DNA from: Streptomyces sp. SirexAA-E
GTDB lineage: Bacteria; Actinomycetota; Actinomycetes; Streptomycetales; Streptomycetaceae
Assembly (NCBI RefSeq): GCF_000177195.2
Contig: NC_015953.1
Location: forward strand, 2,604,001-2,668,000
Length of the DNA: 64,000 nt
Direction of reading: 5' to 3'
The notes beneath the pieces were generated by a model. The model saw only the letters and a list, made by a program, of their open reading frames with translations, searched no databases and was not told the origin of the DNA. This document shows, in pieces, positions 42,793-51,911 of the stretch. The position numbers and the translations under genes were made by a program. Positions within the stretch are counted from its first letter, which is position 1, and each line of letters opens with the position of its first letter.

Positions 42793-43776
42793 TCAGACCG
42801 CCTGCCGGCTCGGGTCCGCCGCGTACATCTTCGCGATGACGGCCTCGATGTCCGGCTCCCGCACCGACAGGTCCACCAGCGGATGCTCCGCCGCCAGCCG
42901 GGCCACCAGCGGGGCAGCCGAGGCCGACGCCGGAAAGGCCAGCCACTGCCGGGGGCCCTCCACCCTGACCACCCGCACGGCCAGGTCCGACGCCAGCTCG
43001 ATCGGCGGCATCTCCCGCTCCAGGTCGACCACCAGCGTGCGCTCGCTCTCCCCCACCTCGTGCAGTCCGGCGAGCGCGCCGTCGTAGACGAGACGGCCGT
43101 GGTCGATCACCATCACCCGGTCGCACAACTGCTCGATGTCGGTCAGATCGTGCGTGGTCAGCAGCACCGTCGTGGACCGCTCCGCGTTCAGCTCCCGCAG
43201 GAAACCCCGCACCTTCGCCTTGGAGATCACGTCGAGCCCGATCGTCGGCTCGTCCAGGTACAGCACCTCCGGATCGTGCAGCAGCGCCGCCGCGATGTCG
43301 CCCCGCATCCGCTGCCCCAGCGACAGCTGCCGCACCGGCACGTCCAGCAGCTCCGCCAGGTCCAGCAGCTCCACACACCGGTCCAGGTTCTCCCGGAAAC
43401 GGCTGTCCGGGATCCGGTACATCCGGTGCATCAGCCGGTACGAGTCCCGCAGCGGCAGATCCCACCACAGGGTCGTCCGCTGCCCGAACACCACCCCGAT
43501 CCGGTGCGCCAGCTTCGTACGCTCCCGCGAGGGATCGATGCCCGCGACCCGCAGCCGGCCGCCACTCGGGGTGAGGATCCCCGTCAGCATCTTGATCGTC
43601 GTCGACTTGCCCGCGCCGTTGGGCCCGATGTAGCCGACCATCTCGCCGCGCGGCACCCGGAAGCTGATGCCGTCCACCGCCCGCACCTCCCGCCGCTCCC
43701 GGCGCAGAAAGCCGGTCCTGCGGCGCACGTCGAAGACCTTCTCGACGCCGTCCAGCTCGATGAAGTCACTGTCCAT
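42793..43776 (-). CDS. ABC-2 exporter ATP-binding protein
   Basis: 327 residues from ATG 43776 (GAGGAG 5 nt before). Walker A GPNGAGKST, signature SLGQRMRG, Walker B VLYLDEPT and the H-loop TTHD. The fold and a C-terminal extension match the COG4586 group of ABC-2 exporters that act with COG3694 and COG4587 permeases; related cyanobacterial systems export viologens. Third gene of a three-gene operon (permease, permease, ATPase); substrate unknown. Confidence 0.9.
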   Translation of the reverse strand: MDSDFIELDGVEKVFDVRRRTGFLRRERREVRAVDGISFRVPRGEMVGYIGPNGAGKSTTIKMLTGILTPSGGRLRVAGIDPSRERTKLAHRIGVVFGQRTTLWWDLPLRDSYRLMHRMYRIPDSRFRENLDRCVELLDLAELLDVPVRQLSLGQRMRGDIAAALLHDPEVLYLDEPTIGLDVISKAKVRGFLRELNAERSTTVLLTTHDLTDIEQLCDRVMVIDHGRLVYDGALAGLHEVGESERTLVVDLEREMPPIELASDLAVRVVRVEGPRQWLAFPASASAAPLVARLAAEHPLVDLSVREPDIEAVIAKMYAADPSRQAV

Positions 43777-43785
43777 GCCCACTCC

Positions 43786-44682
43786 TCAGCTCCCCGTGCT
43801 GCGGTACGCCCGCAGCCCCGTCCGCCACGCCAGAGAGGCGAGCGCCCAGCACAGCGCGGCCACCACCGGCGGCAGGAACGCGACCCACCCGGGCAGCCCC
43901 AACGGATAGTCCCGGCCCAGCACATACAGCGCGGGCAACCAGCTCACGAAGGCCAGCGGCACCACGAACGTCACCCCGCGCACCAACTCCTTCGCGAAGA
44001 TCGACGGCGGATACTGCAACACCGTCGTCCCCCCGTAGGTGAACGCGTTCTGCACCTCGGAGGCGTCCTGCGCGAAGAACTGGAACGCCGCCCCCGCCAC
44101 GAACACCGCCCCGAAGACCGCCGCCCCGCTCAGCACCATCAGCGGAAGCATCACCACCTTCAACGGTGTCCACGCGATGTCCAGCGTCACCAGCGCGTAG
44201 CCCAGCACCAGCAGCCCCTGTGTGATCCGCCCCAGCCGACGCAGCGCGAACCGGTCCGCGGCCACCTGCGCCAGCACCGGCACCGGCCGCACCAGCAGCG
44301 TGTCGAGCGTGCCGTCCCGCACCCGGCGCCCCAGCCGCTCCACCGACCCCAGCAACAGGTCCGACAGCCCGAACGCGGTCGCCGACGCGCCGTACAGCAG
44401 CGCGATCTCGGGCAACGTGTAACCGCCCAGCGCGTCCACGTGCGTGAACATCAGCATGATCGTCACGAAGTCGAACGCGGTCGCCACGAAGTTGCCGACC
44501 GTCGTCATCACGAACGACGCCCGGTACGCCATCGTCGAGCGCATCCACATCGCCACGATCAGCCCGTACGCCCGGACACCCTCCAGCAGCCGCGAACGCC
44601 CGGCGAACGCGTCCTCCCGCCACGCGCCCGGATCCGCCACGTCCCGCCGCCCGGCCCCGGCCTCGACCTCCGCCTCAGCCAC
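43786..44682 (-). CDS. ABC-2 exporter permease (DUF990-like)
   Basis: 298 residues from GTG 44682, overlapping the upstream permease's stop by 8 bp (GTGGCTGA). About six membrane segments; FDFVTIMLMFTHVDALGGYT and RRVRDGTLDTLLVRPVPVLA are typical of this permease group. Pairs with the second permease and the ATPase to form the channel. Confidence 0.86.
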   Translation of the reverse strand: MAEAEVEAGAGRRDVADPGAWREDAFAGRSRLLEGVRAYGLIVAMWMRSTMAYRASFVMTTVGNFVATAFDFVTIMLMFTHVDALGGYTLPEIALLYGASATAFGLSDLLLGSVERLGRRVRDGTLDTLLVRPVPVLAQVAADRFALRRLGRITQGLLVLGYALVTLDIAWTPLKVVMLPLMVLSGAAVFGAVFVAGAAFQFFAQDASEVQNAFTYGGTTVLQYPPSIFAKELVRGVTFVVPLAFVSWLPALYVLGRDYPLGLPGWVAFLPPVVAALCWALASLAWRTGLRAYRSTGS

Positions 44683-45475
44683 CCTGGACCACCACCCTCC
44701 TGGTCGCCACCGACTGGAGCAGCCGCCCCGCCAGCAGCAGCGCCACCGCCCAGCCGGCCTGGAAGGCGTACGCCTGGACCAGGCCCCACCCGGTGCGCTT
44801 GCCGAGGAACACATCGGCCGGCACCTGCAACAGCGACGACCAGGGCAACGCCCTGGCCACCTCGCCCAGCAGCCCCGGGAACAGTGTCAGCGGCAGCAGC
44901 ATGCCCGAGAAGAACAGCCCCGCGAGCATCGCCATCTGCATCGCGCCGGCCCCGTCCATCAGCCAGAACGCCGACAGCGCCACCAGGTACCGCAGCCCGA
45001 AGCTCACCACCACTCCGAGCGACACCGAGACCAGGAAGGCCGCCCAGGTCCACGGCGAACGCGGCAGCGCCAGGTCGAAGGCCAGCGCCCCCAGCACCAT
45101 GGGCACGATCCCGCGCCCCAGCAGATGGAACGCCGCCCGCCCCAGGTCCCCCGCCAGCCACCACAGCTGGAGGTCGGCGGGCCGGTACAGGTCGACCGCG
45201 ATGTCACCCGTACGGATCCGCTCCGACAGCTCGTCCTCGAAGCCGCCGCCCATCATGGCGCAGGTCATCAACAGCGCCTGCCCCAGCCACACGTACGTCA
45301 CGGCCTCGGACACGTCGTAGCCGCCGAGCCGAGGGCGTACGTCCCACAGGGCCATGTACGTGTACGCCACGATGAAGCCGAAGACCGTGTTGGTGAACAC
45401 CCCCGCCGCCGTGGCCGCCCGGTACGTGGCGTGCCGCCGGAACCCACCGGCCGCCACCACCGCGTAGAGCCGCAC
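44675..45475 (-). CDS. ABC-2 exporter permease
   Basis: 266 residues from GTG 45475 (AGAGGGGA before it; a GTG eight codons earlier is possible). About six membrane segments. FEDELSERIRTGDIAVDLYR, with TGD..DLYRP, is a hallmark of this COG4587-type group. First gene of the three-gene exporter operon; divergent from the PBP gene across 154 bp. Confidence 0.87.
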   Translation of the reverse strand: MRLYAVVAAGGFRRHATYRAATAAGVFTNTVFGFIVAYTYMALWDVRPRLGGYDVSEAVTYVWLGQALLMTCAMMGGGFEDELSERIRTGDIAVDLYRPADLQLWWLAGDLGRAAFHLLGRGIVPMVLGALAFDLALPRSPWTWAAFLVSVSLGVVVSFGLRYLVALSAFWLMDGAGAMQMAMLAGLFFSGMLLPLTLFPGLLGEVARALPWSSLLQVPADVFLGKRTGWGLVQAYAFQAGWAVALLLAGRLLQSVATRRVVVQGG

Positions 45476-45629
45476 CGTGTCCCCTCTCGCCGCACCCACG
45501 AACCAAAGCGCACGACCTTAGTCCACGTCCGGAGGCCGCCGCGACCACATTTCCGGGGCGTATCCCGGGGTTATCACCACAAAAAGTGCACTATGGGACA
45601 ACTGTCCGCAGTCGAGGAGCCTCCACGTC

Positions 45630-48173
45630 ATGAGCCACGAGCCACCGCAGAACAGCGGAGACCCTGGTCAGCAGGGCAACGGGGGCTGGTCCCCCCGGGA
45701 CCCCTCGGCCGCGGAACCCGCCCCGAAGAACCCGGACGCCACGGACGGCGCAGACGCCCCGGACACTCCGGGCGCACTCGACGCCCCGGACGACGCCCCG
45801 GACACTCCGGACGCCGACGCCCGAGCCACCTCCCAGGCATCCGAGGCATCCCAGGGACCCGAGGCTTCTCAGGCATCCCAGGGACCCGAGGCTTCCGAGG
45901 CGTCCCAGGAGGCGGACGGCGCCCCCGGAGGCAAGAAGCGCGCCGCGCGCCGAAAGCGCACCGGCTGGCGCCGGGCCGTCCCCACCTGGCGCATGGCCCT
46001 CGGCGGCGTCCTGCTCCTCGCCCTGCTCCTCGTCGGCGGATTCCTCGTCGGCTACCAGCTCGTCGACATTCCCGCCGCCAACGCCGCCGCGACCGCCCAG
46101 TCCAACGTCTACCTGTACGCGGACGGGAAGAAGGTCATCGCGCGCGACGGCGAGATCAACCGCGAGAAGGTCCCGCTCGACCGCATCCCCCGGAACATCC
46201 GGCACGCCGTACTGGCCGCCGAGGACCGGGACTTCTACTCCGAGGACGCCATCGACGTCAAGGCCACCCTCCGTGCCGGCTGGAAGACCCTCACCGGCGG
46301 GGGACGCCAGGGCGGCTCCACCATCACCCAGCAGTACGTCAAGAACTACTACCTCGGCCAGGAGCAGACCGTCGTCCGCAAGGCCAAGGAGTTCTTCATC
46401 TCGATCAAGCTCGACCGCGAACAGAGCAAGGACGAGATCCTGGAGGGCTACCTCAACACCAGCTACTTCGGCCGCAACGCCTACGGCATCCAGGCCGCCT
46501 CGCACGCCTACTACGGCAAGGACGTCGAGGACCTGAAGATCGGCGAAGGCGCCTACCTCGCCTCCCTGCTCAACGCCCCCAGCAACTACGACGTCGTCGT
46601 GCACCCCGAGAACAAGAAGGCGGCCCTGGCCCGCTGGAACTACGTACTCGACGGAATGGTCAAGGAGGGGTGGCTCAGCCGCTCCGACCGCAAGGCCATG
46701 ACCTTCCCCGTCCCCGTCAAGGCCGAGCCCCCGACCGCACTCTCCGGCCAGCGCGGCTACATCGTCCAGGCCGTCGAGGACTACCTGACCAGCAACAAGA
46801 TCATCGACGCGGACACCCTCGCCACCGGCGGCTACCGCATCGTCACCACCCTGAGGAAGGACAAGCAGGACGCCCTCGTCGAAGCCGTCCAGGACAACGT
46901 CCTGTCCAAGACCAGCGACGAGCGGGACGCCGACCGCAACGTCCGGGCCGGCGGCGCCTCCGTCGACCCCGCCGACGGCCATGTCGTCGCCCTGTACGGC
47001 GGCGTCGACTACACCAGGCAGTACGTCAACAACGCCACCCGCCGCGACTACCAGGTCGGCTCCACCTTCAAGCCCTTCGTCCTCGCCGCCGCCCTCGCCC
47101 ACGGCTCCAAGACCCAGGGCGGCCGCGCCATCACCCCCAACACCCGCTACGACGGCACCAACGAACGCACCGTCCAGAGCTCCACCGGCTCCACCGGCTA
47201 CTCCCCCGCCAACGAGGACGACGTCGACTACGGCTCCATCACCGTCCGCGAGGCCACCGACAAGTCCGTCAACGCCGTCTACGCGCAGATGGCCCAGGAC
47301 GTCGGCCCCGAGCGGGTCAGGGACACCGCCGTCGCCCTCGGCATCCCCAAGACCACCCCCGACCTCACCGCCACCCCCTCCATCGCCCTCGGTCCCGCCA
47401 CCGCGAGCGTCCTCGACATGGCCTCCGCCTACGCCACCCTCGCCGACCACGGCCGGCAGCGGCCCCACTCCCTCGTCGTGAAGATCAGCAAGAACGGCAC
47501 CGACCTCGCCCTCCCCACCCACAAGGCCCGGCAGGTCATCAGCCGCGAGGCCGCCGACACCACCACCTCCGTCCTGCTGAGCGTCGTCGAGGGCGGCACC
47601 GCCACCGCCGCCCAGTCGGCGGGCCGTCCCGCCGCGGGCAAGACGGGCACCGCCGAGGAGGACCGGGCCGCCTGGTTCGCCGGGTACACCCCGGACCTCG
47701 CCACCGTCATCGCCGTCATGGGCCAGGACCCCGACACCGGCATCCAGAAACCGCTCTACGGCGCCCTCGGCCTCCCCCGGATGAACGGCGGCGGCGCCCC
47801 CGCCCAGACCTGGGGCGCCTACACCCGGGCCGCCCTGGAAGGCAGCGACGCCCAGGACTTCGAACTGGAAGCCGACGAAGGACCCGAAGAACCGGAACAG
47901 GACGAGGACACCGAGGAGTCGGACCCCTCCAAGCGCCCCCGGGACACCGAGGAGGCAGGAGGCCGCGACAGCGCCTCCCCCGGGGCGACATCCCCCCGGG
48001 ACCGCACCGGCGCGAAACCCTCCGGGACCGCCGCACCCGCCGACCCGCCCCGCACACCCCGGGACGACGCCCCCGCGGGCGGAGCGACGGCCTCCCCGGC
48101 AGCGAAGCAGCCCCCGGAGAACACCCCCGCGAAGCCCGCGGCGGCGACCCCGGAAGGCACACCGGGGCCCTGA
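45630..48173 (+). CDS. Class A penicillin-binding protein (GT51 + transpeptidase)
   Basis: 847 residues. A disordered ~105-residue cytoplasmic N-terminus with repeats of SQGPEASQ leads to one membrane helix (about 118-145). GT51 glycosyltransferase (about 175-350) with AAEDRDFYSE (catalytic Glu) and GGSTITQQYVKNYYLG. Transpeptidase (about 400-740) with GSTFKPF (Ser478 of SxxK), KSVN (SxN) and GKTGT. The last ~100 residues are acidic and Pro-rich without domain. It polymerises and cross-links peptidoglycan at the outer membrane face. ATG 45630 follows GAGGAG at 10 nt. Confidence 0.95.
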   Translation: MSHEPPQNSGDPGQQGNGGWSPRDPSAAEPAPKNPDATDGADAPDTPGALDAPDDAPDTPDADARATSQASEASQGPEASQASQGPEASEASQEADGAPGGKKRAARRKRTGWRRAVPTWRMALGGVLLLALLLVGGFLVGYQLVDIPAANAAATAQSNVYLYADGKKVIARDGEINREKVPLDRIPRNIRHAVLAAEDRDFYSEDAIDVKATLRAGWKTLTGGGRQGGSTITQQYVKNYYLGQEQTVVRKAKEFFISIKLDREQSKDEILEGYLNTSYFGRNAYGIQAASHAYYGKDVEDLKIGEGAYLASLLNAPSNYDVVVHPENKKAALARWNYVLDGMVKEGWLSRSDRKAMTFPVPVKAEPPTALSGQRGYIVQAVEDYLTSNKIIDADTLATGGYRIVTTLRKDKQDALVEAVQDNVLSKTSDERDADRNVRAGGASVDPADGHVVALYGGVDYTRQYVNNATRRDYQVGSTFKPFVLAAALAHGSKTQGGRAITPNTRYDGTNERTVQSSTGSTGYSPANEDDVDYGSITVREATDKSVNAVYAQMAQDVGPERVRDTAVALGIPKTTPDLTATPSIALGPATASVLDMASAYATLADHGRQRPHSLVVKISKNGTDLALPTHKARQVISREAADTTTSVLLSVVEGGTATAAQSAGRPAAGKTGTAEEDRAAWFAGYTPDLATVIAVMGQDPDTGIQKPLYGALGLPRMNGGGAPAQTWGAYTRAALEGSDAQDFELEADEGPEEPEQDEDTEESDPSKRPRDTEEAGGRDSASPGATSPRDRTGAKPSGTAAPADPPRTPRDDAPAGGATASPAAKQPPENTPAKPAAATPEGTPGP

Positions 48174-48178
48174 CCCAC

Positions 48179-48203
48179 CAGGGCCCCGGTCACCGGGGCC
48201 CTG
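48179..48203. terminator. Bidirectional hairpin between PBP and SMR genes
   Basis: CAGGGCCCCGGT (48179-48190) and ACCGGGGCCCTG (48192-48203) form a perfect 11-12-bp stem with a minimal loop, between convergent genes. Confidence 0.75.
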
Positions 48204-48215
48204 TCTCGGGGCGCG

Positions 48216-48536
48216 TCAGTGACCGGACGTCGCCTTCAGCCCCACCACCGCCACCAGCAGCAGACAGACGAAGAAGATCCGGGCTGCGGTCACCGGCTCG
48301 TTCAGCACCACCATGCCCAACACCGCCGCGCCCGCCGCACCGATCCCGACCCACACCCCGTAGGCCGTACCGATCGGCAGCGTCTTCGCCGCCTGCGACA
48401 GCAGCATCATGCTGGCCACGATCCCGAGCCCGGTGAACACGCTCGGCCACAGCCGGGTGAACCCCTCGGTGTACTTCATCCCGATCGACCAGCCCACTTC
48501 CAGCAGACCGGCGACCACCAGCAGAACCCACGCCAT
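48216..48536 (-). CDS. SMR-family guanidinium exporter (Gdx/SugE type)
   Basis: 106 residues with four membrane helices. Glu13 in LLEVGWSIGMKYTEG is the proton/substrate site; the W, K and T around it fit the Gdx (SugE) subgroup, which exports guanidinium in exchange for protons, rather than the EmrE multidrug group. A guanidine-III-type riboswitch motif lies in the leader 42 nt upstream, supporting this. The start follows GGAGGTG. Confidence 0.9.
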   Translation of the reverse strand: MAWVLLVVAGLLEVGWSIGMKYTEGFTRLWPSVFTGLGIVASMMLLSQAAKTLPIGTAYGVWVGIGAAGAAVLGMVVLNEPVTAARIFFVCLLLVAVVGLKATSGH

Positions 48537-48578
48537 GACGGCACCTCCACACGACGAACACGCGGACAGAACACAGGT

Positions 48579-48620
48579 GCGTCGTCTTTGCGGAAACCCG
48601 GTACGGCGCGTCTCGTCGGG
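48579..48620 (-). ncRNA. Guanidine-III (ykkC-III) riboswitch
   Basis: On the minus strand the segment reads CCCGACGAGACGCGCCGTAC, then CGGG, then ...AAAGACGACGC, closely matching the ykkC-III consensus (CCGGACGAGGYGCRCCGUAC...AAGACGGCRC). P1 (CCCG/CGGG) covaries relative to the usual CCGG/CCGG. The loop GCGCCGT can pair with the 3' ACGACGC as a pseudoknot with one mismatch. It ends 42 nt before the Gdx start, so ligand binding would expose the ribosome-binding site. Confidence 0.8.
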
Positions 48621-48655
48621 GATCCCACCACCGTAGCAACCCCCGCGCGCACGAC

Positions 48656-48685
48656 AAAAGGCCTGGTGACCACGGTCACCAGGCC
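48656..48685 (-). terminator. Intrinsic terminator of the GroES-like gene
   Basis: GGCCTGGTGACC (48660-48671) and GGTCACCAGGCC (48674-48685) form a perfect 12-bp stem; on the minus strand it is followed by TTTT (48656-48659). It separates the GroES-like gene from the downstream riboswitch-Gdx unit. Confidence 0.85.
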
Positions 48686-48739
48686 GCCGACCACGGGTCT
48701 GCGGGCGGACCCGCCGCGGCCGGCCGGTCCTGACCCGTC

Positions 48740-49078
48740 CTACAGGTACAGCCCCGTCGAATCCACCGAACCCTCGAAGCGGTCCGCCGCCACCGCGTGC
48801 AGATCCCGCTCCCTCATCAGCACGTACGCCGTGCCCCGCACCTCGACCTCGGCGCGGTCCTCCGGGTCGTACAGCACCCGGTCACCCGGCTCCACGGTCC
48901 GCACGTTCTGACCGACCGCGACCACCTCGGCCCACGCCAGACGCCGGCCCACCGCCGCCGTCGCCGGAATCAGGATGCCCCCGCCGGAACGCCGCTCGCC
49001 CTCGGGCGAATCGGACCGGACCAGCACACGGTCGTGCAGCATCCGGATGGGCAGCTTGTCGTCGGTGTTCTCGCTCAC
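48740..49078 (-). CDS. GroES-like co-chaperonin family protein
   Basis: 112 residues, GTG start. GroES/Cpn10 features: MLHDRVLVRSD, GGGILIPATA, WAEVVAVGQNVRTVEPGDRV and LYDPEDRAEV. This is the Streptomyces orphan GroES-like group, distinct from the groES of the groEL operon, as no groEL lies nearby. Function unknown; a partner chaperonin is inferred at most. Confidence 0.86.
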   Translation of the reverse strand: MSENTDDKLPIRMLHDRVLVRSDSPEGERRSGGGILIPATAAVGRRLAWAEVVAVGQNVRTVEPGDRVLYDPEDRAEVEVRGTAYVLMRERDLHAVAADRFEGSVDSTGLYL

Positions 49079-49200
49079 GCCCCGAACCTACCTGCCCCGG
49101 GCACGGCCGGGCGCCCCCGGGGCACAACGGAAACCCGGCCGGGACGGGCACGGGCCCACCACGCCGAAAGGATTCCGCGAACGCCCTCGGCGCTTCTTCC

Positions 49201-49539
49201 TCAGCGCTTCTTCCGGCGCGAAGACCCCGACGAACGCGAGGACACGGTCAGCAGCGTCACCGCACCCGCCACCAGCAGCGCCGCCGGAATCACCCGGTCG
49301 AGCCGCGGCGAGCCGTCCTCCGCCACGAACTGCGCCTTCACGCCCGACACCGACCGGTTCACCGCGACGTACGCGCGCCCGGCCGTCCGGTCCACCGTCG
49401 ACGCCACCTTGGCCTTGGCATCGCCCATGATCGTCTTCGGGTGCACCCGCACCCCGATCTCGTCCAGCACCACAGCAAGCTGCGCACGCCTGCTGATGAT
49501 GTCCGCCTCGATCTGCGCAGGGGTCCTGGTATCCGACAC
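49201..49539 (-). CDS. DUF3618 domain protein
   Basis: 112 residues: TPAQIEADIISRRAQLAVVL is the DUF3618 signature; the middle is a basic, helix-forming region and the C-terminus has a membrane helix (VIPAALLVAGAVTLLTV) and an Arg/Ser/Lys tail. The family is common in actinobacteria, membrane-attached and of unknown function. Confidence 0.85.
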   Translation of the reverse strand: MSDTRTPAQIEADIISRRAQLAVVLDEIGVRVHPKTIMGDAKAKVASTVDRTAGRAYVAVNRSVSGVKAQFVAEDGSPRLDRVIPAALLVAGAVTLLTVSSRSSGSSRRKKR

Positions 49540-49668
49540 TGCGCCGCCTCCGTGGTCGTCGTCCGGTAAACCTTCATCGACAGTCTGTCAGCTCGACCGC
49601 CCGTACACCCGGCGGCACCCCCTATTACGCTCGGTCCCGCACACCCCTTATGCCACTCGAGGAGAAAC

Positions 49669-50136
49669 ATGAGCGAGCGACTCCAGACCGGCGACACCGC
49701 TCCCGCCTTCACCCTTCCGGACGCCGACGGCAACGACGTCTCGCTCGCGGACCACAAGGGCCGCAAGGTCATCGTCTACTTCTACCCAGCCGCACTTACC
49801 CCCGGTTGCACCAAGCAGGCCTGCGACTTCACCGACAACCTGGAGCTCCTCGCCGGGGCCGGCTACGACGTCATCGGCGTGTCCCCCGACAAGCCGGAGA
49901 AGCTCGCGAAGTTCCGCGAGAAGGAAGACCTGAAGGTCACCCTCGTGGGAGACCCCTCCAAGGAGGTCCTGGAGGCGTACGGTGCCTACGGAGAGAAGAA
50001 GCTCTACGGCAAAGTGGTGACAGGCGTCATCCGGTCCACGATCGTCGTCGACGAAGAGGGCAAGGTGGAGCGGGCTCTCTACAACGTCAAGGCGACGGGT
50101 CATGTGGCCAAGATCATCAAGGATCTCGGCATCTGA
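49669..50136 (+). CDS. bcp: Thioredoxin-dependent thiol peroxidase (Bcp/PrxQ)
   Basis: 155 residues. Peroxidatic Cys47 in PAALTPGCTKQACDF and Cys52 five residues later as resolving Cys, the spacing of E. coli Bcp (Cys45/Cys50). It reduces hydrogen and organic peroxides using thioredoxin. The normal YPxxxTxGC motif reads PAALTPGC, so Ala/Leu replace the usual residues near the Thr. ATG 49669 follows GAGGAGAA. Confidence 0.93.
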   Translation: MSERLQTGDTAPAFTLPDADGNDVSLADHKGRKVIVYFYPAALTPGCTKQACDFTDNLELLAGAGYDVIGVSPDKPEKLAKFREKEDLKVTLVGDPSKEVLEAYGAYGEKKLYGKVVTGVIRSTIVVDEEGKVERALYNVKATGHVAKIIKDLGI

Positions 50137-50262
50137 CCCGGGCACACCCCTCCCCGGCCGCGACCTGTGACCGACGTCGCAATCGGCCATGGATTCGGTT
50201 TGCAACCGCCATGACTGCGCAGAAGCCTTTCCTGGAACACCCTTCGAGGAAAGGAACCGGCC

Positions 50263-51759
50263 ATGGCGGCCCCCGACCCCCACCAGGTGGCCGACCCTGA
50301 AGCGGTCAAACGTCACCCCGCACTTTTCCGTGCGATCAGGAAGCGTCAGAACCCCCGGCTCCGTCGGACCGACATCACCGTCACCGACGACCAGGCGGTC
50401 AAGCGCGCGGTGAAGGCGGCGTCTCTCGGTAACGCCATGGAGTGGTTCGACTTCGGTATCTACTCCTACCTGGCCGTCACCATCGGTCACGTCTTCTTCC
50501 CGTCCGGGAACGACACGACCCAGCTCCTCTCCTCGTTCGCCACCTTCGCGGTCGCCTTCCTCGTACGGCCGTTGGGGGGAATGTTCTTCGGACCGATGGG
50601 CGACAAGATCGGCCGCAAGAAGGTCCTCGCCCTCACCATGATCCTGATGGCGGTCGGCACCTTCGCGATCGGCCTGATCCCCTCCCACGACACGATCGGC
50701 GTCTGGGCGGCCGTCCTGCTGATCGCCTTCCGCATGCTCCAGGGCTTCTCCACCGGCGGTGAGTACGGCGGCGCCTCCACCTTCATCGCCGAGTACGCCC
50801 CCGACAAGCGCCGCGGCTTCTTCGGCAGCTTCCTCGAATTCGGCACCCTCGCCGGCTACGTGGGCGCGGCCGGCCTCGTCACCGCCCTCTACGCCCTCCT
50901 GGACACCGCCCAGATGGAATCCTGGGGCTGGCGCATCCCCTTCCTGGTCGCGGGTCCGCTCGGCCTGGTCGGCCTCTACCTGCGGCTGAAGCTCGACGAG
51001 ACCCCCGCCTTCCAGAAGCTGGAGGGCGGCACGGCGCACGCCACGGAGGCCGCCGACCACGTCGAGTCCACCGCCAAGGGCGACCTGGCCAAGATCTTCC
51101 GCCAGTACTGGCCGACGCTGATCCTCTGCATCGCCCTGGTCGGCGCGTACAACATCACCGACTACATGCTGCTGTCGTACATGCCGACGTACCTCTCCGA
51201 CGAGCTCGGCTACAGCGAGACCCACGGGCTGCTCATCCTGCTCGCGGTCATGGTCTTCCTGATGGTGGTCATCAGCCGGTTCGGCAAGCTCTCGGACCGC
51301 TTCGGCCGCAAGCCGCTGCTGATGACGGGCATGCTCGGCTTCCTCTTCCTCTCGCTCCCGGCCTTCCTGCTGATCCGCCAGGGCAGCATCGTCGCGATCA
51401 CGATCGGGATGCTGATGCTCGGCCTCTCCCTGGTCTGCATGCTGGGCACGATGTCCGCCGCGCTCCCGGCCCTGTTCCCGACCAACGTCCGCTACGGCTC
51501 CCTCTCGGTCGGCTACAACCTCTCCGCCTCGATCTTCGGCGGTACGACCCCGCTGGTGATCACGGCCCTGATCAGCTGGTCCGGCTCGAACCTGATGCCG
51601 GCGTACTACTCGATGGCGGCGGCCCTGATCGGCGTGATCGCGGTGGCCTGCATGAAGGAGACCGCCAACAAGCCCCTGGCCGGCTCCCCGCCCTCGGTGG
51701 AGACGGCCGAGGAGGCGGCAGAACTGGTCCACGCCCAGAGCCCGGACCCCAAGTTCTGA
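50263..51759 (+). CDS. MFS transporter, metabolite:H+ symporter (MHS/ProP-like)
   Basis: 498 residues with about 12 membrane segments and a ~45-residue cytoplasmic N-terminus. GNAMEWFDFGIYSYLAVTIG is the MHS signature in helix 1; GPMGDKIGRKKVLALTM is motif A. Related proteins (ProP, KgtP) import osmoprotectants or organic acids with protons; substrate not visible. ATG 50263 follows AAAGGAA. Confidence 0.9.
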   Translation: MAAPDPHQVADPEAVKRHPALFRAIRKRQNPRLRRTDITVTDDQAVKRAVKAASLGNAMEWFDFGIYSYLAVTIGHVFFPSGNDTTQLLSSFATFAVAFLVRPLGGMFFGPMGDKIGRKKVLALTMILMAVGTFAIGLIPSHDTIGVWAAVLLIAFRMLQGFSTGGEYGGASTFIAEYAPDKRRGFFGSFLEFGTLAGYVGAAGLVTALYALLDTAQMESWGWRIPFLVAGPLGLVGLYLRLKLDETPAFQKLEGGTAHATEAADHVESTAKGDLAKIFRQYWPTLILCIALVGAYNITDYMLLSYMPTYLSDELGYSETHGLLILLAVMVFLMVVISRFGKLSDRFGRKPLLMTGMLGFLFLSLPAFLLIRQGSIVAITIGMLMLGLSLVCMLGTMSAALPALFPTNVRYGSLSVGYNLSASIFGGTTPLVITALISWSGSNLMPAYYSMAAALIGVIAVACMKETANKPLAGSPPSVETAEEAAELVHAQSPDPKF

Positions 51760-51774
51760 CCCACCCCGCTCCCG

Positions 51775-51814
51775 AAGGGCCCGTACCGCTTCGACCGAAG
51801 CGGTACGGGCCCTT
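51775..51814. terminator. Strong hairpin after the MHS transporter
   Basis: AAGGGCCCGTACCGCTTCG (51775-51793) pairs perfectly over 19 bp with the following CGAAGCGGTACGGGCCCTT (51796-51814), with a 2-nt centre. Confidence 0.85.
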
Positions 51815-51911
51815 CCACATCCCGCCGCATTCCGGACGTGACCATCCGATTAACGGTTCGTTGCTCCGTACGAGGCTGCGAACGCGTGGCCGGGCAGGGA
51901 ACGGAGGAGCC

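Noticed and set aside
42787..45375. Very long plus-strand reading frame opposite the ABC exporter genes
   Set aside because: It is the reverse frame of the three exporter genes, composed of Arg/Pro/His-rich low-complexity sequence typical of antisense frames in GC-rich DNA.
44444..48436. 1330-codon plus-strand frame across the permease and PBP genes
   Set aside because: It shifts through two known genes in wrong frames and has no domain; the real genes explain the region.
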